A stretch of DNA of 64,000 nt from Brachynemurus nebulosus (GCA_035578155.1 JAPWDM010000003.1:24861916-24925915), one strand, 5' to 3'. Positions 22,716 through 34,761 are shown, counted from the first letter of the stretch. Translations and numbers: made by a program. The notes: a model not told the origin generated them from the sequence alone.

Positions 22716-24336
22716 TATTCAGAATTACCGTAATTTCTGATGTATACTGCACACATTGAGCACCAAAAATATCGTCAAAATTTCGTGGTGCGCGTATTAA
22801 AATGGACATTTCCACTGGTGACAGTAAAATAACTTATAATAACAAATTTATCGATTCTAATAATAACGAAATTCTCGCGTACCACCGATTGAATTTTTTA
22901 TAATCTTTTTAGCTTAAGAACGGATTTTTGGCGACGCGAACCGGAAGTTGCATACCTGAGGACTAAAAAAAGGTTTCCTTTGTTATGGTAATAAAAAATT
23001 AGAGGCAGATTCTTATAGAATTTGATCAATGGAACAAAAAAGGAAGAACAAATTTTTTCGATATCCTGTTTAGTTTTCGAGATAATATGTGTTGTATTTC
23101 TAAAACTTACTATAATGAGATAATGAATTGTATATTACACACATACCCATATACGTAGTATCAATTTTTACGGATATAAACTCAGTTTTAAATATAATTT
23201 TTGAATGGTATATTTTGGTTTTTATTCATAGAAATTAGTGAAAAATGAACGGGACATCACCAATGAAACCTCATTCTTGGGCAAAGCGTAATTATTTACA
23301 AATATGTCTCGGCGTGTAATGACTTCAAAATTATTTAATTACCCTTTGCCTGAAAATGAGGTTTCAATGATGTTGTCCGGTCCATTTTCCACTTACTTCT
23401 ATCAATACAAGCCGTAATATACCTACCGTAATTGTCTATCCAATATAGTAAGCTTAGTCTATCCAATATAGTAATTGTCTATCCAATATAGTAAATTTGA
23501 CACGTAATATCACGAAAACTAAGCAAAATATCGAAAAACTTCATTGTTTTTTTTTTGTGCTACTCACCAAGTTCCATAAGAATCGATCTTTAATTTTTGT
23601 TGCTATGGTAACGGAAAACATTTTTTAATAATCCCTAGGCTTGACATTCGAAGGGTTGAAAAATACACTTCCGGTTCTCGTCGCCAAAAATCCGTTTAGG
23701 GGATAACTTCTTAAACCAAAAATATTATGTAAAAAAATAATTCAGCTCAATCGGAGGTATTCGGTTATTATAATGGAATAGTCATTAAAAAAATATTAAT
23801 TGTAATAATAGCGCATTCAATCAGTATGTATAAGTAGCCAACTGCGTATACAGTTTAGCCTTAGGTAGTACATAACTACATACTGTAGGTTTAAATAGCT
23901 AATTCAATATACACATAATCTATTATATAAAGGAGATATACCACTCATTCACTCACTCATCTATATAGAAATCTCCAAAACTACAATAGCTACAAACTTG
24001 AAATTTGGCATGTAGGTCCCTATTGGGTAGTAGGCGCTCGCTAAGAACGGGTTTTGCAAAATTTTTTGTCTAACCGTCGAAATTTACGAAAAACCGTAAA
24101 AAATTAATTTTCTATTGCTGTATACAGCAGTCTGTGGCCAATTTATCAAAAAATCATAAAAATTTTAGATAGTTGCTAAGTAATTGTAATTTGAGATTTT
24201 TGTATTTAAGTATTAATAAATATTCCTAGAGATACTATCAATAATATTTTTACCTGTGACTACTATGAAATTACTTATTTACTGTGCAAAATACTATTTG
24301 TATCCAATACGGTTTTATTGGGATATTGTAATAATC

Positions 24337-24598
24337 TGAAATTTTGTAACCTAAGATTCCCAAATATTTTACTAATTTATCATAGAAGATGAAGGATTAA
24401 AAATAATAATTCAACATTCTTCCGTAGAATAAATTGTTTCTTTATTTTCTCTATAAAAGATACCGAAAAATTTTTGGAAAAAAGAGAAAATAAAGAAACA
24501 GTTTATTCTACGGAAGAATGTAGAATTATTATTTTTAAACCTTCATCTCCTATGATAAATTAGTAAAATATTTAGGAATCTTAGGTTAAAAAATTTCA
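24337..24598. repeat. Long inverted repeat (116-bp arms, ~30-bp loop)
   Basis: The left arm 24337-24452 and right arm 24483-24598 are reverse complements with about ten differences. A shared block is TTCTTCCGTAGAATAAA. The hairpin lies inside the Helitron-like element. It could be an internal MITE or an element-specific structure. Confidence 0.85.
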
Positions 24599-24879
24599 AA
24601 CTATTTGTATCCTTTAAAGAAAATAGACAACTGGACTGTCCAGTTATCATCAATTGGCATGTGTGTCTGCTCTTCTCAGCAAATTCCATAAAGATGAAAT
24701 TTCCATCGGGCCGGGCTCGGTCATCCTGATATTAAAAATGAAATATGGACTTTACTTATCTGTCTTCAGTAGTTTCGAGAAAACGGTAGCAGGTATCAAA
24801 AAATGATAGAACAAAACTATAGGTAAAATTAGTATAAGAATCCAAAAAAAGACGATCAAAGTTGAAGTTATCCTGTGGG

Positions 24880-25200
24880 ACCTGAGAACCCCCAAGAAAG
24901 CCTAAAGTAAGCAACTGGACGTATCGTTACCAAATTTTTGGCTCTCCAAAGAAACCCAAAATAAATGGCTGAACGAATCTTGACAAAATTTTTCTCAAAT
25001 AGTACTGAGTTTCTGAAAAAAGTCAACATGAGGATAACCCCCCCTCCCCGTGAGCTTTGCGGACCCAAAAAACCCTCCAAATAAACGACCAGACGGATCT
25101 TATCCAAATTTTTCTCAAATATTACAGAGATTCCGAAATAAATTAATGTGAATTCTGAAATATTCTCCAGACCCTGGGATCTCAAAATGTCTCACAAATT
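24880..25200. repeat. Degenerate ~130-bp tandem units inside the Helitron
   Basis: Motifs such as CAAATTTTTCTCAAATA, GGACCC/GGACCT and CTCCAAAGAAACCC recur two to three times at ~130-bp spacing. There is no coding signal. Confidence 0.5.
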
Positions 25201-26599
25201 ACAGTTCTCTTGAAATTGTCACTATTGGAAGTTGGAATGAATCATCCAGCGCTATCGAATTAAACAACTCTATACTCTAATTAAACCACTTGACTCATTT
25301 TGATAAAATTTTATGAAAATTAGACGTACTATAAAAATATGAATATGACTTGAAAATATGAATATTTTTGTGTCGTCGAGCGAGAGAAGCGAAGCACATA
25401 AGGAACTGATTTTGTACAAAATTTCAAAATATCAAATTTAAATGGACGTGTGGTCACATTGTCCGTCAGTTACATCAAACAGAGAGTAAATTAAAAATCT
25501 GAAGAAATTTGACAATTTTTACTCAAGTACTGTTGAGATCTCTGTGAAAGATGAAACTGACGTTAAAATGATTTCCTGGGGCCTTGGTGCCTTGAAGGGC
25601 CTAAAATAGAAGCAATTCTAAAACTGTTGGTATAGGTAACTATACTAAGTTCTTACGGTGCGGAAATTAGCCATGCTAATAAAATATGAAGATAGTCATT
25701 TTAGAGTCATTGGGCGAGCAGGGTCAAGTGCTATAAATAATTGATTTTGCACAGAATTTTGGAATATATGATTGAATTGACCTATATAAATTTTACCTAT
25801 AATTCAGATAATTTTATGCAAGTGAAACCGCGGGTCTCAGCTATATGCATATATATCTATTTTAAGATCATTGGACGAACGGAGCGAAACACTAGAAGAA
25901 ACTGATTTTATAAAAAAATTTAGAATATTTAATTTAAATATAAAGTGACATCAAAATTAACCCCCAGCACTATCTAGTAGAATTAAGATTAAACGGTTGG
26001 ATTTTGAAAATATTTAATGAAAATTAAATATGCTATGGAAATATGAATACGGTTAATTTAGGGTTATTAGGCGAGAATTATGCTCAGAATTTTAGAATAT
26101 CAAATTTGAATGAACCTCGGGGTCAGAATTGTCCGTCAAGGCCATCAAATAAGCCCCAAATTAATTGTGATATTAAAATTGTCCCCTGCTATCTTGGTGC
26201 CCCAAGCAAGGCCTAAAATGGAAATACTCCTAAAACTACCTATTGATACGGGTATCTAGCTACATAAGGGTGCGGAATTTAGTCATGCTATTGAAATATG
26301 AAGATTGCTACTTTAGAATCGTTTGACGAGCGGAGCCAGGTATTATTTCCGAATATCTAATTTAAAATTGATCATTTGACCAATAGTTAAGATAATTTTA
26401 CGTGGGTGAAACCACGCGTCACAGCTAGTTATGTATAAACAGCTAATTTCATATTCAATTTCACACTATATATGTATAAATAGCCAATTTCGTATACATA
26501 CCGTATGTATAAATAGCCAATTGCGTATACATACTGTATGTATAAATAGCCAATTAGTTATACATACTGTATGTATAAATAGCCACATGCATAAAAAAT

Positions 26600-29500
26600 A
26601 CGACAGCGCGGTTGGAGGGCTTTTGCACCAGTGCTGCTATCACGAAAAGATAAATGTAAGTTGATACTAAGATAGTAGGAACGATTAAGAAGCCGATATA
26701 ATGTAGACATCTCCACCCGATATATGATTAAAGGTTAAAAAATCGGTTTTAAAATATAAAAAAAAAGAAATATTTTAGAAAGAAAGGATAAGGAATTTAA
26801 CGATGTAAACGTAATTTTTTAAAAAATTTTCTAATCTAGCTATGGAAAACCTAAACTTAAACATATTTACACATCACGAATATAAAATTTTCCTTTTATG
26901 TTTTCCAATATATTGCAAGGTAATATGCATGAAAGCGTACAAACACCTAGAGGGCAGTAGCAGTATATGCAGATAATTTATAACATACGGCAGTATATCT
27001 AACTGAAGACAAGATATAACACTTAAATGCGTTCAATAAAAATGAATAAATTATATTCGGTTCATTTGGCATAAGCTTCGAAATTTTTATACGAAAATTG
27101 AACGTTCTGCAATTTTATTTGCAAATGATTTATTTTAACCGCTGTCGCTGTACTAATATTGATTCTGGGGACGTATGCAATAACTAATGTTCCGTAACAT
27201 TACTAAATTAGGACATGCAAGGAAATAATCTGAAAATATTGCTTGCAAGGTACAAGAAAAAGAGGCAGGATGTCAAAAAAAAAAAAAACTATAAAAAAGC
27301 AGCCGGTATTTGACAATTTTTTAAAAACCATCTTAGTGTGTTTATTACTTCTTACTAAACTCATAATACACATTTTTAAATTATTTTGTACTATATTTTT
27401 AATAAAATTCACCGATAAAATTTCAGTATTTAAAAAGATCGCCAAAACGATGCTTTCTGTGACGTCAAAGCGTATGACGACATTGGCTCTAAAACATTTA
27501 GTAGTAGTAATAGGTCTAGCAATGAAAATTAATAATGAAAAATTTCTTTCATAGTTACCAAAAAAGTAAACAGTTTTTTTCCTAGCTACAATATAATACC
27601 TACATATTCGAACGAGCTTGTAACGTAAATTTTGTAATTTTATTTAATTAAAATTTTTATATTTTTGAATGAAATAACTTATAAAAAGGCAATATTCAGT
27701 ATCATTATGACTCAAGTAATTATTTAAAAATCAAAATAGATACTTTTTCAACTACTGTCAAATACCCCATTGTAATCCAAACCATCAACAAACACCATAT
27801 GAACATAAATTTATTAAATGAGTTCAGATGAACCGTTCTCAAGTTATCATGTCCACCACTTGTTATGCCCAAAAAAGGCACTCCTGGAATACAGCTGTAA
27901 TTTCGCTATTTTAAAATAATATTTTTTTATGAAAAAAATTTAACAAGTATTCCGAAACATCTACTAGTCGATTTTGTTAAAAATTTTTAGATAAATATTT
28001 ATTATCCTGTCAAAAAAAAATTTCTCAAATGCCGCCTCAAAATTTCGTCTGCTACAACTGTATATAACCCCTTAAGGAAAGAAAATATTTAAAGATTATT
28101 ACAAAATTATTTGTAGAATAGTAAAAGAGTCAATTAATTTTAATTATCTAATAAAAGCGAATTTTTATTGAAAAATATAGTTTTCAATAAAAATTCAATA
28201 TAAAAAAAAAGATCCAAAATTATATAAAAAATCTGTGACTGAGGAGTTTATATAAAAATTAATCTGGAAAATGATGGCCATTTAGAAAAAATAATCCAAA
28301 TTGTAGTGCATAACATCTCTGTGGAATATTCAATAAAAAATGTTCAGCCTATAGTATTTAATTTATGATTTACAAAGACAATAAAACATTCAGTATTTCT
28401 TTTCAGTCAACAGCCACTTCAATATAGGTAGTTAAAAGTAGGTAAATATATTTCATTGTGATGAATTATTTTATTAACAATACACATCAAAATTTAATTT
28501 AACATAAAACAAAACTTTTCTAATTAAAATTTTTAATATAATTTAAAATCCTTTGTTGTTACCAAAAAATCAATTGTTTATTTATTGAATTTTTCTTGAA
28601 AATTTCTAAAATTTTATTAAAGGAACTGAATTATTAAGGTATAACATGACTTTTAATATTGAATTACAGATCAAAAGTATTTATTAGTTTGTTCGAAAGA
28701 ATTTATCAATAATATTCAAGGGGGTGAGCTTCTACCAGCAATTAAAAATATTAACAGACACAGATGACTTCCTATGAAGCTAACCTGTTAACATTTTTTC
28801 TCTGGATTAACATTTTTCGAACAAATTCTATAAAATGACTTGAACAAATTCTGTAAAATAATTTGAAGGGTGATAACACCATATGACTGGCCGAAAGTGA
28901 CCTCAGTTTTTGGTAATTTTTTGTTATTCTCTCAATGCTATTATTATTTTCGAAACTTAATTACTTTTCTTAAAAGTACAAAAATAATTAAAATATGGAA
29001 AATTGAAAAATGACCAAACAAAGAAGCCAATAAATTCGGTGAGATAGTAAATTAATAATGGCTTACAATTAGAATAAAAATACAAATTTTGCCTAAAATT
29101 CGAATTTTCGTTTATCCAAAAAGTCCTACGTACTTCGCTAGAGAATCAGGTTTATATTAATATGTTAAAATTATATACTACTCTGTTAAAAACTGAATTA
29201 AGTTGCTAGCCAACTTTGAAAAAGATGCGGCTTATGTTAGAGAAAACCTGTCTAAACTTTTAAATGTTAAAATTAATAATTGAAACCTTATTATTCAGGA
29301 TCTTCCTTAAGCGCATTTATTGTTAGTTTATAATTCTTTTTCGACAGCAATTGCACTAATGGTTCTTATATTTTTTAGAACAAATTTTCTAGAAGATAAA
29401 TTATTACACTAAAAATACCCCCTCTTTGAACGAAATCGTGAATCCGCGCCAGCGTATTTTTAGGTAAGGGGTTGAACGAAATTTATCGCAGTGTTTCAAA

Positions 29501-29975
29501 CGGGGAGAAAGGGGTCAAAAATGCCTCAATTTATCGTGACATATTTTATCGATGACCCCTTACTACTAAATTATACATTTCAAAGTCACCCCAATATTTC
29601 CTATATTATGCCCATATGTCAAAGTATATACTTATATTTTCAACTCTACAATTATTATTGCAGTTAGAGTACGTAGAATTTTGAAGTTGGTACCTATATG
29701 CTGTACAGTAAATGTACATCATATAGTAAATTTGCATGAACAGGAAACTACGCTAGTCTAGCAAAAGATAAGAACGAAAAAATGTATTACACACATCATT
29801 TTAAAAAATAAATAAAATAAAACGTACGTAACATTAGACAGATAATTTTTTATTTCAAGAAAAAAAAGAAATGGAATACATACAGTTGTACTCCATTTGG
29901 ATGCGTTGCTCGCTTTGCATTTAAATTATGTACTCATTATAATAATGATGAAAAGAAGAAAGAAGAAAATAAATA
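26600..29975. other. AT-rich sequence without a recognised gene
   Basis: The longest frame (27243-27554, 103 codons, lysine-rich then hydrophobic) overlaps an opposite-strand frame of similar length and has no family signature. No element ends were identified. Confidence 0.55.
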
Positions 29976-30310
29976 CCCCCGTCGCAGCATCCTGTATAAC
30001 ATAGCGAATTTCCGTTATAAAAGTTAGTTTTTCTTGGAAACTAGTTGACATAGAACAATAGTTTCAAGATTTTTTTTATGTTATTTTTCCTCCCCTTTCC
30101 AATGGTGTAAAAAAATTTCACAAAAATTTTTGAATAAGGGAAAATTTTGGCAAAAGCTAATTTTTTTCACGAAAATTGCCAAAAAAACCATGTTCCGGGC
30201 ATCGGACATGTCTGATTAACGAAGTCGTCGAACGGTTTGGGACTTCCAATATCTTCACCAAATTTCATAAACGTAAGACATTTCGTTCGAGAGTTATCGC
30301 ACGGACACAC
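29976..30310 (+). repeat. Dispersed repeat family A, copy 1
   Basis: This ~330-bp block matches 42645-42965. Shared pieces are CGCAGCATCCTG, AACATAG.GAATTTCCGTT, AATGGTGTAAAAAAAT and CACCAAATTTC. The end (GTTATCGCACGGACACACAC) is LINE 3'-tail-like. Confidence 0.75.
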
Positions 30311-30559
30311 ACACATTGGACTATTTCATCCCACTTCTGATAAATTTTTGTGGGACTATTTCATTCCACTTTATTATCTATTTATTTGTTGTTTGATGTT
30401 TGTTTATTTATTTGTTGTGAGTGTTTATTGTCAGAATAGCAAATATTAGTTTAAATAAAACAAAACACTTTAAGCAATAACAATAATTATTATTAATTAA
30501 TATTTTAATTACACAAAAACAAATAAGAGGTAAGTAAATTAAATATAAACACGCTATAT

Positions 30560-30965
30560 GACGTCGTCTTAAATAATTGTTATTTGTTTCAGATATTCGT
30601 CGCTAAAATTCCAAGAATCTTCAATACGTCTTAAGAAGATAAATGCACGTCTTTTAATTAAATAATAACACAAAAATGTCGTCTTAAAAATATGAATAAA
30701 ACAAATAATACTTCGTCTTAAAAATGGCGTCTTCAGAGCGTTACGTCTTTCATCTGAATCTATACCACGTCATCTGTGCAACTGTTTTAAGTCAAGATTA
30801 CAATAGGTCTGTGTCGAACAATTATCAAATACAGTACGTCTGTACGTCTATGCTGAACAATACAATACAATACAATGTGTATATCCGTCAGTTGGCATAT
30901 ATGGTTCAAATGTATCAAATATTACAGTACGCCTGATTAGTCAGTCTTTTGTACAGTCCGTCTGA
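30560..30965. other. Cluster of CGTCTT/CGTC motifs
   Basis: At least ten ACGTC/CGTCTT occurrences fall within 400 bp on the plus strand, several followed by TAAAAATATG or TAAAAATGG. A 70-codon open frame overlaps it but shows no protein signature. It may be a decayed minisatellite. Confidence 0.4.
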
Positions 30966-31144
30966 CAGTCTGTCATTACAATATAATGTTGATTCTAACA
31001 ATTCTAATTAATAAATAATTAACAATTACATAATAAATATTGTAATTATAGAAAAATAAATGAAATAAATGAAAAGTAATTAAATAATTCTTCGGTTCAA
31101 TTTTTCCAATCCCACATATATACATACATATATTCATATACATA

Positions 31145-31252
31145 TCGCCAAAAACGTATTTAAATCTGTGTTTTCATCATTATGAACTTAAGATTTACGC
31201 TAATTACACCCTTTGATGTTTGCTACCTACATATATAAATATATATAGATAA

Positions 31253-31329
<77 letters not shown>

Positions 31330-31401
31330 AAATTTAATGTTTTTTTTGTGTCCTAAAACATGCAGTTTTTGATATACGAGGTTGAGAAAGAATAGGCGCG
31401 A
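31145..31401. mobile_element. Deletion derivative of the 5681-6005 MITE
   Basis: The interior (AAAAACGTATTTAAATCTGT, GAACTTAAGATTTACGC, TA-GATAAG-TA, ACATGCAGTTTTTGATATAC) and the right TIR match the intact copy. At the left only TCGC remains before the internal sequence starts, so about 70-80 bp of left terminus were lost while the TA border stayed. Confidence 0.65.
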
Positions 31402-31410
31402 TATATTATA

Positions 31411-31781
31411 CAGGGTGGAAACAGATTTATCGAACATAGGGCAAATACAATAGGAAATTTTTCTTAAGATCAATGTGATCTTTAATCCCTCTGACCAATC
31501 ATATTTCGTTTTTAAATCATATTATTATAGATACAAAATATTTTGATATTTGTCAAATTTAAAATCAAATAGCAAATGCCAAGCTGATTTTGTTTACGGT
31601 AATATGATAGTGATCGGTAATTAATTTATAACTACGAGAATACTGTATACCTACCCATGGTAACATGACCTAAAAATGAAATATTATGTTAAAAAAGTGT
31701 CAGAAACTACACTGATCTTACGAAAAAATTTTCCATTGTATTTAACTTATGTTCGATAAATCTGTTAAATCTGTTTCCATC

Positions 31782-31784
<3 letters not shown>
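31411..31784. mobile_element. Mariner-type MITE (374 bp)
   Basis: The left end is CAGGGTGGAAACAGATTTAT and the inverted right end CAGGATGGAAACAGATTTAA. Similarity continues for about 70 bp (ATCGAACATA, AAATACAAT, AAGATCA). TA flanks both sides (31409-31410; 31785-31786). A (TA)n tract grows out of the right border. Confidence 0.8.

Positions 31785-31785
<1 letters not shown>

Positions 31786-31863
<78 letters not shown>
31786..31863. repeat. (TA)n microsatellite
   Basis: A pure TA run directly follows the right end of the TA-flanked MITE 31411-31784. The TA target duplication of that MITE may have seeded the expansion. Confidence 0.95.
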
Positions 31864-31865
<2 letters not shown>

Positions 31866-31879
31866 GGCTTTTTAAGGCT

Positions 31880-32235
31880 AATTAAGCTTTGAAAAAATAA
31901 TTGAAATCAATTGCTATTCCAAGAACAGACATAATTATAATAACTCAGCTAACGTACAGATAGTACTTAAAAAAAAAATCTAAAAAAAATTAATACTAAT
32001 TTCCGAAATAAAAACTTTTGTTGTACTTGGCTCAAGATTTTTTTTTGATATTAATAAACAAAACGAAACAAAAAAAATCTTGAGCCAAGTACAACAAAAG
32101 TTTTTATTTCGGAAATTAGTATTAATTTTTTTTAGATTCTTTTTTTAAGTACTATCTGTACGTTAGCTGAGTTATTATAATTATGTCTGTTCTTGGAATA
32201 GCAATTGATTTCAATTATTTTTTCAAAGCTTAATT
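31880..32235. repeat. Near-perfect long hairpin (166-bp arms, 24-bp loop)
   Basis: The left arm 31880-32045 and right arm 32070-32235 are reverse complements with essentially one mismatch. Shared landmarks are CTTTGAAAAAATAATTGAAA, AACTCAGCTAACGTACAG and GTACTTGGCTCAAGAT. Neither arm holds an open frame. It may be a MITE with very long TIRs or a segmental inverted duplication; if transcribed it would fold into long dsRNA. Confidence 0.9.
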
Positions 32236-33658
32236 TTTTTTTTTTTAAATACAAATACATAATATTCTTGGGCCATTTTTTTACAGATATTTCCAAATAT
32301 CTGTTTTTGTCGGATTAATATATAATCTGTCTATTTGCCTAACTGTACACCAAAGCGATACGGTACGTGCGTATTACATACGTTACGTACGATACGACAT
32401 GTATAATAAATATTTTCAGGTCCGACGAGAGGGCTGAGTTGTCAAGTTTGAAGCCCCGATGCCTAGGGTTGAAGAAGGGGCTCCTAGATGTTGTTAAGGG
32501 ACAAGTAAAAAAAGTAAAAGTTTTGTTTTTCATTACTTATTTTCTTTGAGAGGAAAAAAAAAAATGTTTTTTTTCGCCGAGACCTGCCATTTTTCTACAC
32601 AGTCCTATATATGTGGCGTCCTTAACCTTATTGCGGGTGCGGGTGCAGTCAAGATTAGAAAAAAAACTGATGGGCACAGACAAATCTAAAGAAAAGAAAA
32701 ATAAAAAATTAAAAAAAATCAAGAATTAAGTAGTATAACTGTTTATTATTACGAAATAAAAAAATTGCTCATTTATCAAAACTTAGAATAGAATAATAAA
32801 AAAGATATTAAAATACACATAAAATAACAATTAGTACGAAATTTGACATTGCATTTCACTAACTATCTTCTCAAAGTTAGGAGTATTAAGTTGATAATCC
32901 TAATCTTAAACAATCATCAAGGTTTGTATTTGTTAGTCGCGATGGTTTTCGATTTAACTATGTTCAATGTAGAAATAAGAGATTCATATTAGTTCTTGAG
33001 CGGGCGCATAAAAATAGCACCGCGAGCGCAGATGCGCCCGCGGGCATAGGGTTAAGGGCCCCTGCGTATACGACATACACCGTTTGAGTACATTTAACCG
33101 TACCGAAAAGAAAAAGCCTATACGGTAAAACGTCTATACGATACCTACTATATCGTACGTTCCGTAACGTATCGCAAAGTGCATGTACATTATCGTACCT
33201 ATTGTACAATATTTGTATGATAAATTCAAAGACTCTAATTAATTTGAAAGCAAAACAGTTGAGGAATTCAAAAAATGTACACTGTAAAGGAGGCCATTAT
33301 GCCAATCTTTATTTTTTGTCTTCCTTTCAGAATGCATTGGTATATAGGGTTGCTATTCGTTCGGGTTTCTCTGGATTTGTTCTCTTCTTGAAGGCGCGTG
33401 GGAAGCACCTGGGCGTGTTTTTTTTATATCGTTCGGGTTTTAGAGCTATCAAAATTAATTATATAAATATTAAATGTTTGTCATTAAAGTGAATATCGTC
33501 GGCTGTCACCGTGCGTCCGTATATCCACGATTTCTTTACATCAAAGCTATCCAAATAATGGCCCACTTCTCTGATTCATACATTTCACCGCCTTTATTCT
33601 GAATTATTTAACAATAAAAAAAGATTAAAAGAGTTTTAAAAGACGTGGCGGTAATTAA
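32236..33658. other. AT-rich sequence with GATACG-rich flanks
   Basis: GCGATACGGTACGT-type sequence near 32350 and its inverse near 33140-33200 may be eroded ends of an element of about 860 bp. GC-richer bits at 32630 and 33000-33060 lack coding signal. Confidence 0.4.
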
Positions 33659-34761
33659 CCCTTTATGGGCCACGGTAGCCAAATGGCTACGTGAACTTTA
33701 ATTGTCATTTTTTCTTGTATTATTAAGAATTATACATTTAATCTAACATATAGACAAAATGGTCCTTAGCTAATATGGTGTTGGACAGTGCTGTCCACTA
33801 CTGAACAAAACTATACACTAAACTGTCATGGAATTTGCTTGTTTAGCTGGTTGTTCAGTGTTTAAAATAATTACATTTTTTGGTGATTAATACATTTAAA
33901 AAAAAAAAATTGATGTATGTTACTAGTTTAATTATATACTTAGTTTTAATATGCTAACATTATTTTATTTGTGGCTAGAAACCTTTATAAATTTGATAAA
34001 AACTTACTGTTGCCAATTGGATACATTTACAATTGGATTATGAACAATTCGTAGCCATATGGATACACTGGCCTTTAATAGCATTTTTCATTTTTGGAAT
34101 ATGAGACGTGCAGTTATGTCCGCTATAGCAAATTTTATGGTAAACTCTGTGATGTGGCTATTTTACCACCAGATGTATCCGATGTATCAGATTATTCGAA
34201 TAAGATAATGAGGACACAGAAATTCTGGCGTCAGGATCAGATTTTGAAGAACCTTATTTAAATAAGAGTCACAAACGTTCGTAATCCAGCTTGTTGTCAT
34301 AAAAAGATAACTTTATACATCATTGGCTAGTTTAGACCAACAAATATCGATGATTACACTGTAAAAAATCATTCACGAGATTAAAATGTGTAAAATGTGA
34401 TACACGACTTCGTCTCACCAAAACAAATAAATATTTTATTTCATTTCATCAGTAATAAATTCGTAATATTATTTCTGCTTGTGTATGAATAAAACTGTTT
34501 TACAGAAATAGATAAATATTCTTTTTTTGTTGAAACGTTGTTTTATTCAAAAACCAGTGTAGCCATATAGCAACATTTTACATATAAGCAACATTTACAG
34601 TTAAAGGCCAATGTAGCGATATGGATACGAAAGGAAAAACCAATTTCCACGCATTTCCCTGGTAAATATATGACAAAATTTCAATATTTACGATATTTCT
34701 AAACTATGTACCAAAAATCAGACTTGTACAATTGTTAGAAATATTCGTGGCCCATAAAGGG
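33659..34761. mobile_element. piggyBac-type element (1.1 kb) with a remnant reading frame
   Basis: TTAA flanks both sides (33655-33658; 34762-34765). The terminal inverted repeats share CCCTTTATGGGCCACG exactly; piggyBac termini typically begin CCYT. Motifs like GTAGCCATATGG recur inside. It is longer than a MITE and contains a short decayed coding fragment (34148-34279). Confidence 0.8.
34148..34279 (+). pseudogene. Decayed N-terminal fragment of a piggyBac-type transposase
   Basis: The frame from 34148 reads DVAILPPDVSDVSDYSNK. After a frameshift near 34200 it continues DNEDTEILASGSDFEEP and stops. A short hydrophobic-PPD motif followed by an acidic stretch is typical of the N-terminus of insect piggyBac-type proteins. 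The enclosing TTAA-flanked element supports this. The catalytic part is missing. Confidence 0.45.

Larger units (their letters stand above)
23919..26428 (+). mobile_element. Helitron-like element inserted in the right arm of the foldback element
   Basis: The 5' end reads TCTATTATATAAAGGAGATA right after an A. The 3' end reads ACGCGTCACAGCTAG right before a T, with the short inverted pair GTGG/CCAC just upstream. Helitrons start with TC, end in CTRR and insert between A and T. The flanks (…CACATAA and TTATGTATAA…) are both degenerate 33-bp-array sequence, so this is a simple insertion into the array. The interior holds a 116-bp-arm hairpin (24337-24598) and several degenerate ~130- to 300-bp units, one of which (25537-25850) matches 1625-1934. 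No Rep/helicase is encoded, so it is non-autonomous. Confidence 0.65.
22538..26590. mobile_element. Foldback-type element with tandem-repeat termini, split by a Helitron
   Basis: An exact 9-bp direct repeat, ATAAAAAAT, flanks it (22529-22537 and 26591-26599). The termini are inverted copies (GGATGTGGCTATTTATACAT left; GCATGTGGCTATTTATACAT on the other strand at right). Each terminus is an array of ~33-bp units containing GGCTATTTATACATACAGTA. Inside the arrays the sequence stays an imperfect palindrome to a centre near 23310; for example GGATTTTTGGCGACGCGAAC at 22920 is mirrored near 23680. Foldback and some MULE elements have long modular inverted termini and 9-bp duplications. Removing the Helitron at 23919-26428 leaves about 1.54 kb. 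No protein-coding frame was seen. Three ~20-bp copies of GTCTATCCAATATAGTAA lie at 23434-23492. Confidence 0.75.

Noticed and set aside
22510..22740. Repeated LFIHTVCIRNW peptide as a protein repeat
   Set aside because: The peptide is a translation of the 33-bp DNA array; its inverted partner array is not in the same coding orientation.
27243..27554. 103-codon open frame, lysine-rich then hydrophobic
   Set aside because: It overlaps an opposite-strand frame, shows no domain or splice context, and its length is not exceptional for AT-rich DNA scanned in six frames.
32345..33215. Element with GATACG-rich inverted ends
   Set aside because: The match is short and low-complexity; ends and duplications cannot be placed.
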